Below are positions 10,557 to 19,486 of a DNA stretch of 64,000 nt, piece by piece. The notes under the pieces were generated by a model. That model was not told the DNA's origin, made no database searches, and was given only the letters and a program-made list of their open reading frames with translations. The position numbers were made by a program, and so were the translations under genes. Every line of letters starts with the position of its first letter. The stretch's first letter is position 1. The DNA is from Bacteroides sp. (GTDB lineage: Bacteria > Bacteroidota > Bacteroidia > Bacteroidales > Bacteroidaceae), in the NCBI GenBank assembly GCA_017471925.1, contig JAFURM010000059.1:18178-82177 (forward strand), read 5' to 3'.

Positions 10557-10574
10557 TGCAAATAATCGCGCCTG

Positions 10575-10609
10575 TTTGCACGGATATTCCAAATGATTCC
10601 ATATATTTG
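10575..10609 (+). promoter_or_regulatory. promoter of the cytidylate-kinase-like gene
   Basis: A TTTG -33 box (10575-10578) and a TATATTTG -7 box (10602-10609) are separated by 23 bp, slightly longer than usual. The ATG is 29 bp downstream. Confidence 0.6.
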
Positions 10610-10637
10610 CTGTCGCTACAAGCTAAATAGTGAAATC

Positions 10638-11264
10638 ATGGGAAACAATTTTGTGGTAAACATAGGGCGACAGCTGGGCAGTGGCGGTCGCGAGATTGGC
10701 GAAAAGCTGGCCTTGAGACTGGGCATCACTTTCTATGACAAGGAACTGATCAGGCTGGCCTCTGAGGAGAGCGGCCTGTGCAAGGAGTTCTTCGAACGGG
10801 CCGATGAGCGCACCTCACAAGGGATTATAGGCGGCCTGCTGGGCATGCGCTTCCCCTTTATCAGTGAGGGCAGCATCCCTACACTGAACTGCCTGAGCAA
10901 TGATGCGCTCTTCAAGGTGCAGAGCGACGTTATCCGACGCCTGGCCGAGGAGCGTTCCTGTCTCTTCGTGGGACGTTGTGCCGACTATATCCTGCGCGAC
11001 AATCCCCGCTGTATCAATATCTTCATCTCGGCCTCCCTGGCCGACCGTACACAACGCCTCTGTCGCCTACACGGTGTCTCCGAAGATGAAGCACTGGAGA
11101 TGATAGAGAAGGAGGACAAACGCCGTGCCGCCTACTACAACTATTACACCTACAAGACCTGGGGGGCTGCCGCCAGCTACCACCTCTGCATCGACTCTTC
11201 CGTGCTTGGAGTGGACCGCACCACCGACTACATCGAACGTTTCGTAAAGGACTTCCTGGGGTGA
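10638..11264 (+). CDS. cytidylate kinase-like family protein
   Basis: This 208-residue protein starts MGNNFVVNIGRQLGSGGREI, a P-loop-like GRQLGSGG in the arrangement typical of the cytidylate kinase-like family (PF13189). An LGITFYDKELIRLAS segment follows, and further on LFVGRCADYIL and the lid-type KEDKRRAAYYNYYT. It probably phosphorylates a nucleotide or related small molecule. True Cmk activity is not assured, because this family is paralogous to Cmk and its substrate is generally unknown. The ATG at 10638 was preferred to one 15 codons upstream because the promoter -7 box lies at 10602-10609, inside that extension. Confidence 0.82.
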   Translation: MGNNFVVNIGRQLGSGGREIGEKLALRLGITFYDKELIRLASEESGLCKEFFERADERTSQGIIGGLLGMRFPFISEGSIPTLNCLSNDALFKVQSDVIRRLAEERSCLFVGRCADYILRDNPRCINIFISASLADRTQRLCRLHGVSEDEALEMIEKEDKRRAAYYNYYTYKTWGAAASYHLCIDSSVLGVDRTTDYIERFVKDFLG

Positions 11265-11313
11265 GGGACTCTAACCAACAGCTCTACTTCCTCGTGAAGA
11301 ACGCTGCTAACTA

Positions 11314-11487
11314 AGAGTCTGTTTTGAATTTATTCCATTCTTTTATTATTCGCTTTCCATGAGTTCCTTTTCGGCTCTTTTGCCCGTTCTTTCTCGTCAC
11401 ATAGCCCGCTATGCTCCTTGAAAGAACAACCAAAATATCTCGAAAAGACTCCTCATAAAAAGGCTGAATAAATTCAAAACAGACTCT
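11314..11487. mobile_element. MITE-like element, copy 1 (174 bp)
   Basis: A 174-bp segment is bounded by perfect 22-bp terminal inverted repeats. The left end begins AGAGTCTGTTTTGAATTT and continues ATTC; the right end is its exact complement. An almost identical 174-bp copy lies at 47090-47263 (five differences counted by eye). It has no coding capacity. The interior also shows imperfect symmetry around ATGAG...CTCAT, so the RNA would fold into a long hairpin. Target-site duplications are not clear. It sits between the cytidylate-kinase-like gene and the converging TlpA-like gene. Confidence 0.85.
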
Positions 11488-11528
11488 AATAGTTTATTAT
11501 TACTGTCCGCTAAACCTTAGCGCGCCAC

Positions 11529-11570
11529 AAAAAAGAGAGGGCTGGCCTCCGATTTGGAAGGTCAGCCCTT
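11529..11570 (-). terminator. terminator of the TlpA-like gene
   Basis: On the minus strand GGGCTGACC and GGCCAGCCC form a stem-loop followed by TCTCTTTTTT. It lies 56 bp after the stop codon of the TlpA-like gene. Confidence 0.8.
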
Positions 11571-11625
11571 TGGGGTTATCTTTGAGTTTCCACACTTAAA
11601 ACATAACCGTGAAAAAGTACACATT

Positions 11626-12726
11626 TTATTTCAGTGCTTCAGCCACCTTTTCAGCCACTTCGGCACCATGCAGGCCGCGGGCAAGGATAGTGCCGTCGGC
11701 AGCTATCAGCACGGTGTGGGGAATGCTGTTCACGGCGTAGAGCTGTGCGCCTTCACACTTCCAGAACTTCAAGTCAGACATTTGAGGCCAGGTGATGTTC
11801 AACTCCTGAATGGCCTTCTTCCAGGATTCTGCATCGCGGTCCAGTGAGACACCTACTATTTCGAAGCCCTTGTCTTTGTATTGGGCATAGACCTCCACCA
11901 GGTTGGGCATTTCACGGCAGCAGGGACCACACCAGCTGGCCCAGAAGTCTACCAATACCACCTTGCCCTTGCCTACATAGTCGGACAGCTTCACCTCCTG
12001 GCCTTCAGGAGTCTTCATGGTGAAGTCGATGAACTTCTGTCCCTCGGCAGTCTTTTTCTTCTTCTCGGTCATCTCCTTGATGTAGACAATCTGTTCGTCC
12101 TTGGCAAACTCGGCAGGAATCTGCGGGATGAGTGCTTCAATCTCCTCGATGGACATATCATAGTAGGTGCGCTTCAGCATCTGTATGCCCACTGCGTTGG
12201 TGATGTTTTGTGTAGCGGCCGCCTTCATGTTGTTGACAAGCTGTTCATCGATGCTCTCGTATTCATCAATCAGCTTTTGGCGTGCTTCATCGGTGAGGGA
12301 GGGGTCGTTTACAGCTTCACGGATTTCCATCATTCTGGCACTGGCCTCACGGTTCTGCTGCTTGAGAGCCATGTAGGTATCGTTGTTTGCCGTGCCACCG
12401 ATGGTGTTGTTCTTCTCGTCTTTGGCCAGCTGGATGTTGATGCGGCCGTTCTCCAGGAAGAAGTCTGTCCGCTGAGGCTGGTCGCCTTCAGGGGTGTAGC
12501 AGACATAGCGCAGGACAGCCGTGTCCTGCTTGCCTTCGAACTTGAATTTTCCGTTGCTGATGACGGTAGTGTCCAGATTGGCGAGTTGGCGTCCCTGTAC
12601 GGTAGCCAGGTAGATTGTGTCACCGTCGGCTGCACCTTCCACGCTACCGGTAACGACATAGCCGTTTCCGCTGTTGCAGGCTGCCAATAAGGCAGCAGTT
12701 GCAATCCATGCTAATGATTTCTTCAT
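11626..12726 (-). CDS. TlpA-like thioredoxin-fold lipoprotein with DUF4369 N-terminal domain
   Basis: The protein is 366 residues from the ATG at 12724-12726. A TTG two codons earlier is unlikely to be the start. A lipoprotein signal MKKSLAWIATAALLAAC precedes a beta-rich DUF4369-type region (residues of about 25-110). A helical linker follows, then a C-terminal AhpC/TSA-thioredoxin domain with active site WASWCGPCCREM and GFEIVGVSLDRD. It is expected to reduce disulfides or carry out thiol exchange in the periplasm, anchored to a membrane. Such proteins are expanded in Bacteroidetes and their partners are mostly unknown. It is monocistronic, with a TACATTTG -7 box and a terminator. Confidence 0.9.
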   Translation of the reverse strand: MKKSLAWIATAALLAACNSGNGYVVTGSVEGAADGDTIYLATVQGRQLANLDTTVISNGKFKFEGKQDTAVLRYVCYTPEGDQPQRTDFFLENGRINIQLAKDEKNNTIGGTANNDTYMALKQQNREASARMMEIREAVNDPSLTDEARQKLIDEYESIDEQLVNNMKAAATQNITNAVGIQMLKRTYYDMSIEEIEALIPQIPAEFAKDEQIVYIKEMTEKKKKTAEGQKFIDFTMKTPEGQEVKLSDYVGKGKVVLVDFWASWCGPCCREMPNLVEVYAQYKDKGFEIVGVSLDRDAESWKKAIQELNITWPQMSDLKFWKCEGAQLYAVNSIPHTVLIAADGTILARGLHGAEVAEKVAEALK

Positions 12727-12756
12727 TTTCAATGTGTTTTAAAGTTGATTTGGGGA

Positions 12757-12764
12757 CAAATGTA
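12757..12764 (-). promoter_or_regulatory. -7 box for the TlpA-like gene
   Basis: The minus strand reads TACATTTG, matching TAnnTTTG, 30 bp before the start codon. Confidence 0.55.
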
Positions 12765-12783
12765 GTGAATTAAATGGGGATAA

Positions 12784-12819
12784 AGAAAAAAACGTGCCCT
12801 TTTCACAAAGAGCACGTTT
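12784..12819 (-). terminator. terminator of glyA
   Basis: On the minus strand AAACGTGC and GCACGTTT form a stem around a 14-nt loop, followed by a run of T. It lies 35 bp after the glyA stop. Confidence 0.85.
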
Positions 12820-12853
12820 GAGATAATTCATGCTTTATTAAAAATGAATTGTT

Positions 12854-14134
12854 TCAATATGCAAATATGGGGTATTTTTCCATGATTCGGTTTACTTTGG
12901 CACGGGTTGCTTTGATAACCTCTTCGTTGTCCACGTTGGACAGCACGGTTTCAATCATTTCCGCGATTTCCACCATGAGGTCTTCCTTGGCACCTCGGGT
13001 GGTGATGGCCGGTGTACCCAGACGAATACCGGAGGTTTGGAAAGCCGAGCGGCTGTCGAAGGGCACCATGTTCTTGTTCACCGTGATGTCGGCCGATACC
13101 AGTGCCTTTTCGGCTACCTTGCCGGTGAGGTCCGGATATTTGGAACGCAGGTCCACGAGCATAGAGTGGTTGTCCGTACCGCCGCTCACGATGGTGAAAC
13201 CACGTTTTATCAACTCTTCAGCCAGTACGGCGGCGTTCTTCTTCACCTGTGCGGCATATTCTTTCCACTCGGGCTGCAGGATTTCACCAAAAGCTACGGC
13301 CTTGGCTGCGATGACGTGTTCCAGCGGTCCGCCCTGTATGCCGGGGAATACGGCAGAGTCGAGAAGCTGGGACATCATCTTGATTTCGCCCTTGGGCGTC
13401 TTCTTGCCCCAGGGGTTGGGGAAGTCCTTGCCCATGAGGATGATGCCGCCACGAGGACCACGAAGGGTCTTGTGGGTGGTGGAGGTCACGATGTGGGCAT
13501 ACTTCACGGGGTTGTCCAGCAGTCCGGCAGCGATGAGGCCTGCGGGGTGGGCCATGTCTATCATCAGGATGGCTCCCACCTTGTCGGCGATTTCACGCAT
13601 ACGCTTGTAGTCCCACTCGCGGGAGTAGGCCGATCCACCGCCGATGATGAGCTTGGGCTGTTCGCGCAGGGCCACTTCTTCCATTTGGTCATAATCCACG
13701 CGGCCGGTTTCTTGGTTCAGGTTGTATTCACAGGGAGTATAGATGATGCCCGATGTGTTGACGAGCGAGCCGTGAGAGAGATGACCGCCATGTGCCAGGT
13801 TCAGACCCATGAACTTGTCGCCGGGGTTCAGTACGGCCAGGAATACGGCAGCATTGGCCTGTGCCCCCGAGTGGGGTTGCACGTTGGCCCATTCGGCACC
13901 GAAAATCTGCTTGATACGTTCAATGGCGATGGTTTCACTTTGGTCTACGACCTCGCATCCTCCATAGTAGCGCTTGCCTGGATAGCCTTCGGCGTACTTG
14001 TTGGTGAGGCAGGAGCCCATGGCCTGCATGACTTGGTCGCTCACGAAGTTCTCGGATGCAATGAGCTCAATGCCCTTCAGCTGGCGTTGGTGCTCTTTCT
14101 CGATGATGTCGAAAATTTGTTCGTCTCTTTTCAT
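12854..14134 (-). CDS. glyA: serine hydroxymethyltransferase
   Basis: This 426-residue PLP enzyme matches GlyA throughout. It has [18 protein letters not shown], the [12 protein letters not shown] loop, [13 protein letters not shown], the PLP-lysine motif [13 protein letters not shown], and the C-terminal [13 protein letters not shown]. It interconverts serine plus tetrahydrofolate with glycine plus 5,10-methylene-tetrahydrofolate, supplying one-carbon units in the cytosol. It has its own TAATTTTG -7 box upstream and a terminator, so it is monocistronic although it follows the PorT-like gene on the same strand. Glycine also links it functionally to the threonine-to-glycine pair at 17.2-19.5 kb. 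Confidence 0.98.
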   Translation of the reverse strand: MKRDEQIFDIIEKEHQRQLKGIELIASENFVSDQVMQAMGSCLTNKYAEGYPGKRYYGGCEVVDQSETIAIERIKQIFGAEWANVQPHSGAQANAAVFLAVLNPGDKFMGLNLAHGGHLSHGSLVNTSGIIYTPCEYNLNQETGRVDYDQMEEVALREQPKLIIGGGSAYSREWDYKRMREIADKVGAILMIDMAHPAGLIAAGLLDNPVKYAHIVTSTTHKTLRGPRGGIILMGKDFPNPWGKKTPKGEIKMMSQLLDSAVFPGIQGGPLEHVIAAKAVAFGEILQPEWKEYAAQVKKNAAVLAEELIKRGFTIVSGGTDNHSMLVDLRSKYPDLTGKVAEKALVSADITVNKNMVPFDSRSAFQTSGIRLGTPAITTRGAKEDLMVEIAEMIETVLSNVDNEEVIKATRAKVNRIMEKYPIFAY

Positions 14135-14196
14135 CTTTTTGTTCGCTTATTGTTTTTGTTGGGGTTGATAATGCAATAAACACTCTTTTAAGGGCG

Positions 14197-14204
14197 CAAA
14201 ATTA
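14197..14204 (-). promoter_or_regulatory. -7 box for glyA
   Basis: The minus strand reads TAATTTTG, 62 bp before the glyA ATG. It lies in the gap between glyA and the PorT-like gene. Confidence 0.5.
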
Positions 14205-14281
14205 CTCATTTAAATGATAAAATGAAAGAAAAGCGTCTGTTTTTGCGTGCAAGTTGATAAGTTCTTTCTCGGAATGTCTGT

Positions 14282-15046
14282 TCAGAAGAAAACACCAAGC
14301 GAGAAGCTGAGTACATTGTCGCGTCGGTTGAAGCGTATGCCGTGGGTCGTCTCGGTGGCATCGGCAGGCAGTTCATAGGAGATTTTCTTGGAGACGTTGT
14401 GCAGTCCTATGTCATAGCGGAAGTCGAAGAAAATAGGTTCTATGGCTACGGCTACTCCCAAGGTGGCACTCAGGTTGAAGGGATAGAGTTCTTCGTGGAG
14501 GTTCCGTTGGTCGAAGTTCTCAAAAGTGATGTCACTCTTTCCTTTGATGAGGTAGCGCAGTTTGGGACCTGCAAAGACTGCCAGGCTGTAGGGTTTCTCC
14601 TTGATGATGTTGTAGCCCCACAGGATGGGCAGTTCCAGACTGTGCAGGTCGGAGGTGATGGAGGCCTCTTCGGGGATAGCGTTGGCCGGTGCGTCGACTG
14701 GCAAGGGTTTGTTGAGGACAATGTTGCAGCGGTTGATGGTATAGGACAGCTCGGGTTGGATAAATTGCCGCTTGAAGTTGATGCGCATGAAGAGGCAGGC
14801 CGAGTAGCCTATCTTGTAGTTGTTCTGCATCTCGCTGATAGTGGTTGCGTTGAGGTTGAACTTGGAGGCCAGGAATAGGGAAGAGGTGAACCCCACTTTG
14901 GCTCCATAGTTAACCTTTGTCTCCTGCTTGCTGCCGGCAGACAGGGAGGGACTGTCATTCCGGGGGGATGACTGTGCACGGAGTGTCTGTGTGGCAAGCA
15001 GGAGCAGCAGGCAGACCAGGCAGGTGGGGATTATCGCTCTTTTCAT
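14282..15046 (-). CDS. PorT-family outer-membrane beta-barrel protein
   Basis: The 254-residue protein has a signal peptide (MKRAIIPTCLV to LRAQ at about residue 25), a Ser-rich linker, then alternating hydrophobic strands. These begin VNYGAKVGFTSSLF and end with the aromatic-terminated strand NVLSFSLGVFF, the usual C-terminal beta-signal. This matches outer membrane beta-barrel (PorT/OmpA-like barrel) families. The role is unknown; PorT itself serves type IX secretion in other Bacteroidetes, but this assignment is only to the fold. It is the last gene of the pyrB operon, starting 18 bp after the flavin reductase gene. Confidence 0.75.
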   Translation of the reverse strand: MKRAIIPTCLVCLLLLLATQTLRAQSSPRNDSPSLSAGSKQETKVNYGAKVGFTSSLFLASKFNLNATTISEMQNNYKIGYSACLFMRINFKRQFIQPELSYTINRCNIVLNKPLPVDAPANAIPEEASITSDLHSLELPILWGYNIIKEKPYSLAVFAGPKLRYLIKGKSDITFENFDQRNLHEELYPFNLSATLGVAVAIEPIFFDFRYDIGLHNVSKKISYELPADATETTHGIRFNRRDNVLSFSLGVFF

Positions 15047-15064
15047 GGGATGGGGGAACAGGGG

Positions 15065-15631
15065 TCAGCGTTTCTTTTCCACACTCCATCCGAACTTGCC
15101 GATTTTATCGCCCAGTTCGTAGTATCCGCCATGAACATAGACCAGGGGATTGGTCTCGGCCAGTTCCAACTTGCCGGTTTCGGCATTCAGATGGTTGGTC
15201 TCTGCACGCACGTTCACCACGTCGGCAATGAACATGTCGTGGGAGCCGAGCGACACGATTTCCTTCACGCGGCACTCTATGCAGAGCGGAGATTCTTCAA
15301 TGAGCGGTGCACTGACCACCGAGCATTGGCCGGGTGTCAGTCCCATCTCTTCGAACTTGCGGTAGTCGCGTCCGGATCGCACACCACACCAGTCGGTGGC
15401 TTTGGCCAGTTCCTTGGTTGTGAGGTTGATGACAAACTCCATGTTGCGCTTGATAATCTCATAGGAGTGACGCTCGGGGCGCACGGAGATGTAGCACATC
15501 GGCGGGTTGGAACAGATGGTGCCTGTCCAGGCAACTGTGATGATGTTGTACTCTTCGGGAGAACTTCCGCAACTCACCATGACGGCCGGCAGTGGGTATA
15601 TCATGGTTCCGGGTTTCCAGTCTTCTTTCAT
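15065..15631 (-). CDS. flavin reductase family protein (FMN-binding split barrel)
   Basis: The 188-residue protein begins [20 protein letters not shown] and has the FMN-binding split-barrel pattern [16 protein letters not shown] followed by [15 protein letters not shown]. It then has [27 protein letters not shown], split across the flavin pocket and a cysteine-containing loop. Proteins of this group bind FMN and often reduce flavin with NAD(P)H; the physiological acceptor is unknown. Its ATG overlaps the pyrI stop by 4 bp (ATGA), so it is translationally coupled to pyrimidine synthesis genes. No direct metabolic link is apparent. Confidence 0.88.
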   Translation of the reverse strand: MKEDWKPGTMIYPLPAVMVSCGSSPEEYNIITVAWTGTICSNPPMCYISVRPERHSYEIIKRNMEFVINLTTKELAKATDWCGVRSGRDYRKFEEMGLTPGQCSVVSAPLIEESPLCIECRVKEIVSLGSHDMFIADVVNVRAETNHLNAETGKLELAETNPLVYVHGGYYELGDKIGKFGWSVEKKR

Positions 15632-16098
15632 GCTCCTTTATCTGTTAGTGTGATTTGTTCCCTCACCTGCTCCTTGCCGCAATAGTGGCACTTGATGATG
15701 CAGCGCTCCTTGTCCGTTACGTGGAAGCGGGTAGGCATGGGCTCGTTGTTGGTGATGCACTTGGGGTTGCCGCACTTCACAATGCCGCGTAGCTCGTCGG
15801 GCAGGTGGAGCTCCTTCTTCTCCACAACAGCGTAGTTGCGGATAATGTTCAACTTCACGTGGGGAGCCACCACGGCAATGCGGTTTATCTCCTCGTCGTC
15901 GAAGAATTTATCGGCAATCTTGATGATGCCTTTGGTGCCCAGCTTGCCGCTTTTCAGGTTGAATCCGATGGTGATGTTATTCTTCATCTTCTCCAGACCG
16001 AGCAGGGAGACTACGGTGAAGAGTTTCTCGGAGGGGATATGGTCTATGACAGTGCCGTTCTCCAAGGCGGCCACTTGCAGTTCTTTCTTGTCGTTCAT
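15628..16098 (-). CDS. pyrI: aspartate carbamoyltransferase regulatory subunit
   Basis: The protein is 156 residues from the ATG at 16096-16098. The allosteric domain contains [19 protein letters not shown], typical of the nucleotide-binding start of PyrI. The C-terminal zinc domain has four cysteines in CGNPKC and CHYCGKE. It binds ATP, CTP and UTP and tunes the PyrB catalytic trimers in the cytosolic dodecamer. It follows pyrB after a 61-bp gap that holds an AT-rich short tandem repeat, and it overlaps the flavin reductase gene. Length and cysteine spacing are normal, so an allosterically regulated enzyme is expected. Confidence 0.97.
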   Translation of the reverse strand: MNDKKELQVAALENGTVIDHIPSEKLFTVVSLLGLEKMKNNITIGFNLKSGKLGTKGIIKIADKFFDDEEINRIAVVAPHVKLNIIRNYAVVEKKELHLPDELRGIVKCGNPKCITNNEPMPTRFHVTDKERCIIKCHYCGKEQVREQITLTDKGA

Positions 16099-16103
16099 TT
16101 GGT

Positions 16104-16146
16104 CAGTTGACAATTGATGATTGATAGTGGATAATTGATAGTTGAT
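16104..16146. repeat. AT-rich short tandem repeat (TTGATA/GATAATT type)
   Basis: Imperfect copies of TTGAT(A)ATT and ATTGATAGT fill the gap between pyrB and pyrI. A closely similar tract lies at 41893-41929 before cysC. Its orientation relative to the downstream gene is opposite in the two places. Confidence 0.6.
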
Positions 16147-16159
16147 GGTGAGGAAGGGG

Positions 16160-17101
16160 TTATTGTTTGCTGTCTTTCCTCACCTCTTCCAGCGTGATGC
16201 CCAACACGTCGCAGAGGATGGCTTCGCGGGCATAGAGCCCGTTTTGTGCCTGCTGGAAATAGTAGGCTTGCGGGCAGTCGTCCACGTCGTAGGCTATCTC
16301 GTTGACACGGGGCAGGGGGTGGAGGATTTTCATGTTGGGGCGTGTGGCCGTCAGCATGTCGGCACGCAGGATGTAGACGTTCTTCACGCGTTCATATTCC
16401 ATCAGGTCAGTGAAGCGTTCGCGTTGCACGCGGGTCATGTAGAGAATGTCGGCATCGGCAATGGTCTCGGGCGTGAAGTCTGTGTGTTCCACATAGCTGA
16501 TGCCATGCTCGCGGCAGTAGAGCTTATACTCCTCGGGCATCTTCAGTTCATCGGGGGCTACGAAGTGGAAGGTGGGGTTGAAGTGGCGCATGGCCATCAG
16601 GAGCGAGTGTACGGTACGTCCATATTTCAGGTCGCCCACCATATAGATGTTCAGGTTCTCCAGGGTGCCCTGTGTCTTGTAGATGGAGTAAAGGTCCAGC
16701 ATGGTCTGTGAGGGGTGCTGGTTGGCACCGTCGCCTGCATTCACGATGGGCACGTGAGTGCTCTCGCTGGCATAGAGGGCGGCTCCCTCCAGATAGTGGC
16801 GCATCACGATGATGTCGGCATAGCTGGAGACCATCTTGATGGTGTCTTTCAGTGTCTCTCCTTTCGAAGAACTGGTCACCTTGGGGTCGGTGAACCCGAT
16901 GACACGTGCTCCCAGGCGGTTGGCTGCCGTCTCAAAACTGAGGCGGGTGCGTGTGGAGGGTTCGAAGAACAGGGTGGCTACTACTTTGCCTGCCAGCAAA
17001 CGTCGGTTCGGGTGGGCTTCAAATTCTTTGGCCATTTCCAGCATATAGAGGATCTTTTCCTTCGAGTGCTCGGCTATGGTGACTAAACTTCTGTTTTCCA
17101 T
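16160..17101 (-). CDS. pyrB: aspartate carbamoyltransferase catalytic subunit
   Basis: The protein is 313 residues from the ATG at 17099-17101. The reading frame continues 47 codons upstream, but that segment spans the promoter. It carries the carbamoyl phosphate loop [12 protein letters not shown], the middle-domain [12 protein letters not shown], and the C-terminal HPLPRVNEI. It condenses carbamoyl phosphate with aspartate, the first committed step of pyrimidine synthesis. It is the first gene of the operon pyrB-pyrI-flavin reductase-PorT, with a very good TTTG-N20-TACCTTTA promoter. No attenuator or PyrR-type leader is seen. Confidence 0.98.
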   Translation of the reverse strand: MENRSLVTIAEHSKEKILYMLEMAKEFEAHPNRRLLAGKVVATLFFEPSTRTRLSFETAANRLGARVIGFTDPKVTSSSKGETLKDTIKMVSSYADIIVMRHYLEGAALYASESTHVPIVNAGDGANQHPSQTMLDLYSIYKTQGTLENLNIYMVGDLKYGRTVHSLLMAMRHFNPTFHFVAPDELKMPEEYKLYCREHGISYVEHTDFTPETIADADILYMTRVQRERFTDLMEYERVKNVYILRADMLTATRPNMKILHPLPRVNEIAYDVDDCPQAYYFQQAQNGLYAREAILCDVLGITLEEVRKDSKQ

Positions 17102-17135
17102 ATCGTTTGATGTTGTTTTTGCTTTTACGGGTGCG

Positions 17136-17167
17136 TAAAGGTAGTAAATCTTGAAAGTGAGCGCAAA
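17136..17167 (-). promoter_or_regulatory. promoter of the pyrB operon
   Basis: On the minus strand TTTG (complement of 17164-17167) is followed after exactly 20 bp by TACCTTTA (complement of 17136-17143), a near-consensus Bacteroidetes promoter. Confidence 0.75.
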
Positions 17168-17181
17168 TTTTTGCGCAACTA

Positions 17182-18378
17182 TTATTCGTCTGCTTTCAGT
17201 ACGCCCAGTTCGCGGCCTACCTTGATGAAGGCTGCAATACACTTATCGAGATGCTCCTTTTCGTGGCCTGCGGAGATTTGCACACGGATGCGGGCCTGTC
17301 CCTTGGGAACTACGGGATAGTAGAAACCAGTGACGTAGATGCCCTCTTCCTGCATGCGGGCGGCATAGACCTGGGAAAGTTTGGCATCATAGAGCATCAC
17401 GGCGCAGATGGCACTCTGGGTGGGTTTGATGTCGAAGCCGGCAGCAGTCATCTGGTCACGGAAGTAGTTGACGTTTTCCACCAACTTGTCGTGCAGGGCA
17501 TTGCTCTCCTTGAGCATTCTGAACACCTCCAGACTGGCACCGATAACGGCAGGAGCCACCGAATTGGAGAAGAGGTAGGGGCGGCTGCGCTGGCGCAGGA
17601 GGTCGATAATCTCTTTGCGGCCCGTGGTGAATCCTCCCATGGCACCGCCGAAGGCCTTGCCGAGTGTACCGGTATAGATGTCTACACGACCGTATGTATT
17701 ATAGAGTTCGCTGACGCCGTGTCCCGTGGGACCTACCACACCGGCCGAGTGGGATTCGTCTACCATCACCAGTGCGTCATACTTTTCTGCCAGGTCACAG
17801 ATTTTGTCCATCGGTGCCACATTGCCGTCCATGGAGAAGACACCGTCTGTCACGATGATGCGGAAACGCTGGGCCTGCGCCTCTTGCAGGCAACGCTCCA
17901 GGTCGGCCATGTCGGCATTGGCATAGCGGTATCTCTGGGCTTTGCAAAGGCGCACTCCGTCAATGATGGAAGCATGGTTCAGGGCATCGGAGATGATGGC
18001 ATCCTCTTCGGTGAACAGCGGTTCAAACACACCTCCGTTGGCATCAAAGCAGGCCGCATAGAGAATGGTGTCTTCCGTGTGGAAATAGTCGGAGATGGCG
18101 GCCTCCAGTTCCTTGTGGATGTCCTGGGTGCCGCAGATGAAGCGGACGGACGACATGCCGTAGCCACGACAATCCATCATCTGCTGGGCGGCGGCAACGA
18201 GACGGGGATGGTTGGACAAGCCCAAATAGTTGTTGGCACAGAAGTTCAACACTTCCTGTCCCTTTACTGTTATTGCAGCCTGTTGGGCACTTTCTATCAG
18301 GCGCTCTTCTTTATAGAGGCCGGCTTCCTTGATTTCAGCCAGAGTCCGGCTGAGGTGTTCTTGCATTTTACCGTACAT
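17182..18378 (-). CDS. kbl: glycine C-acetyltransferase (2-amino-3-ketobutyrate CoA ligase)
   Basis: The protein is 398 residues from the ATG at 18376-18378, exactly the length of E. coli Kbl. An in-frame ATG 12 codons upstream is an alternative. It is an alpha-oxoamine synthase with [35 protein letters not shown], the [16 protein letters not shown] aspartate motif and the PLP lysine in [14 protein letters not shown]. It cleaves 2-amino-3-oxobutyrate with CoA to glycine and acetyl-CoA. It is transcribed divergently from the threonine dehydrogenase gene, 135 bp away, and together they make the full threonine-to-glycine route. Confidence 0.95.
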   Translation of the reverse strand: MYGKMQEHLSRTLAEIKEAGLYKEERLIESAQQAAITVKGQEVLNFCANNYLGLSNHPRLVAAAQQMMDCRGYGMSSVRFICGTQDIHKELEAAISDYFHTEDTILYAACFDANGGVFEPLFTEEDAIISDALNHASIIDGVRLCKAQRYRYANADMADLERCLQEAQAQRFRIIVTDGVFSMDGNVAPMDKICDLAEKYDALVMVDESHSAGVVGPTGHGVSELYNTYGRVDIYTGTLGKAFGGAMGGFTTGRKEIIDLLRQRSRPYLFSNSVAPAVIGASLEVFRMLKESNALHDKLVENVNYFRDQMTAAGFDIKPTQSAICAVMLYDAKLSQVYAARMQEEGIYVTGFYYPVVPKGQARIRVQISAGHEKEHLDKCIAAFIKVGRELGVLKADE

Positions 18379-18467
18379 GTTGTTTGCTGTTTTTAAAGTT
18401 TCTACAAAGGACATTATTTTCTTGGAATAAACAAAACAGAATGATAGAAAAATGAAAAAAAACTCTG

Positions 18468-18475
18468 TATCTTTG
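18468..18475 (+). promoter_or_regulatory. -7 box for the threonine dehydrogenase gene
   Basis: TATCTTTG matches TAnnTTTG, 38 bp before the ATG. It lies in the 135-bp divergent region shared with kbl. No -33 TTTG is evident. Confidence 0.55.
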
Positions 18476-18513
18476 CCCCCTGTTAACGAACAAAACCATT
18501 TTATATAAGTCGT

Positions 18514-19470
18514 ATGAAGAATATTTTGGTAATTGGAGCAACCGGACAAATCGGTTCGGAACTGACTTTAGAGTTGCGTAAACGTTATGGTGATGACCAT
18601 GTTGTGGCAGGCTATATTCCCAGTGCAATTCCCCAAGGAGCACTGAAGGCTACAGGACCATCGGCCATTGCCGATGTGACGGACCGACAGTCCATAGAAG
18701 TGGTATGTCGTCAGTTCAAGATTGATACGATTTATAACTTGGCCGCCCTCCTCTCCGTCGTGGCAGAGAGCCGTCCGGCTATGGCTTGGAAGATTGGTAT
18801 TGACGGTTTGTGGAATGTGCTGGAAGTGGCGCGTGAATATAACTGTGCCGTGTTTACTCCCAGTTCCATCGGTTCATTCGGCGAGGCCACCCCTCATGTG
18901 AAGACCCCGCAGGACACTATCCAACGTCCGCGCACCATGTATGGCGTGACCAAGGTGACCACCGAATTGCTGAGCGACTATTACTATACGAAATATGGGG
19001 TGGATACCCGCTCGGTACGTTTCCCCGGTATCATCTCCAATGTGACGCCTCCGGGAGGAGGAACCACCGACTATGCCGTAGACATTTACTATTCGGCCGT
19101 GAAGGGAGAAAAATTCGTGTGTCCTGTGAAGGCCGGCACCTATATGGACATGATGTACATGCCCGATGCCATCAATGCGGCCATTTCGTTGATGGAGGCT
19201 GCACCGGCCCGTCTGAAGCACCGCAATGCCTTCAATATCGCCTCCATGAGTTTCGACCCCGAGGCCATCTATCAGGCCATCAAGAAACATGTGCCCGATT
19301 TTGAAATGGAGTATGAAATCGACCCACTGAAGCAAGCCATTGCCGACAGTTGGCCCGACTCCCTGGATGATAGCTGTGCCCGTCAGGAGTGGGATTGGCA
19401 GCCGCACTATGACCTGGAATCCATGACTGTGGACATGCTGGAAAAACTGCGTGCCAAATTGAACAAGTAA
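18514..19470 (+). CDS. SDR-type L-threonine 3-dehydrogenase (NAD-dependent epimerase/dehydratase family)
   Basis: The 318-residue protein is an extended short-chain dehydrogenase with the Rossmann motif GATGQIG at residues 8-14. It has YNLAALLSVVAE, the serine region TPSSIGSFGEA, and catalytic YGVTK. The segment FPGIISNVTPPGGGTTDYAVDIY is the signature of the epimerase-like threonine dehydrogenases known from Flavobacterium and trypanosomes, unrelated to the zinc Tdh of E. coli (family knowledge). It oxidises threonine to 2-amino-3-oxobutyrate, which the divergently encoded Kbl cleaves. The neighbourhood strongly supports this over a generic UDP-sugar epimerase. It is probably cotranscribed with the DUF4348 gene. 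Confidence 0.88.
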   Translation: MKNILVIGATGQIGSELTLELRKRYGDDHVVAGYIPSAIPQGALKATGPSAIADVTDRQSIEVVCRQFKIDTIYNLAALLSVVAESRPAMAWKIGIDGLWNVLEVAREYNCAVFTPSSIGSFGEATPHVKTPQDTIQRPRTMYGVTKVTTELLSDYYYTKYGVDTRSVRFPGIISNVTPPGGGTTDYAVDIYYSAVKGEKFVCPVKAGTYMDMMYMPDAINAAISLMEAAPARLKHRNAFNIASMSFDPEAIYQAIKKHVPDFEMEYEIDPLKQAIADSWPDSLDDSCARQEWDWQPHYDLESMTVDMLEKLRAKLNK

Positions 19471-19486
19471 GCGACTGTCATAGGAA

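Noticed and set aside
18514-19470. UDP-glucose 4-epimerase
   Set aside because: The TPPGGGTTDYAVDIY signature and the divergent kbl gene point to threonine dehydrogenase of the SDR type.
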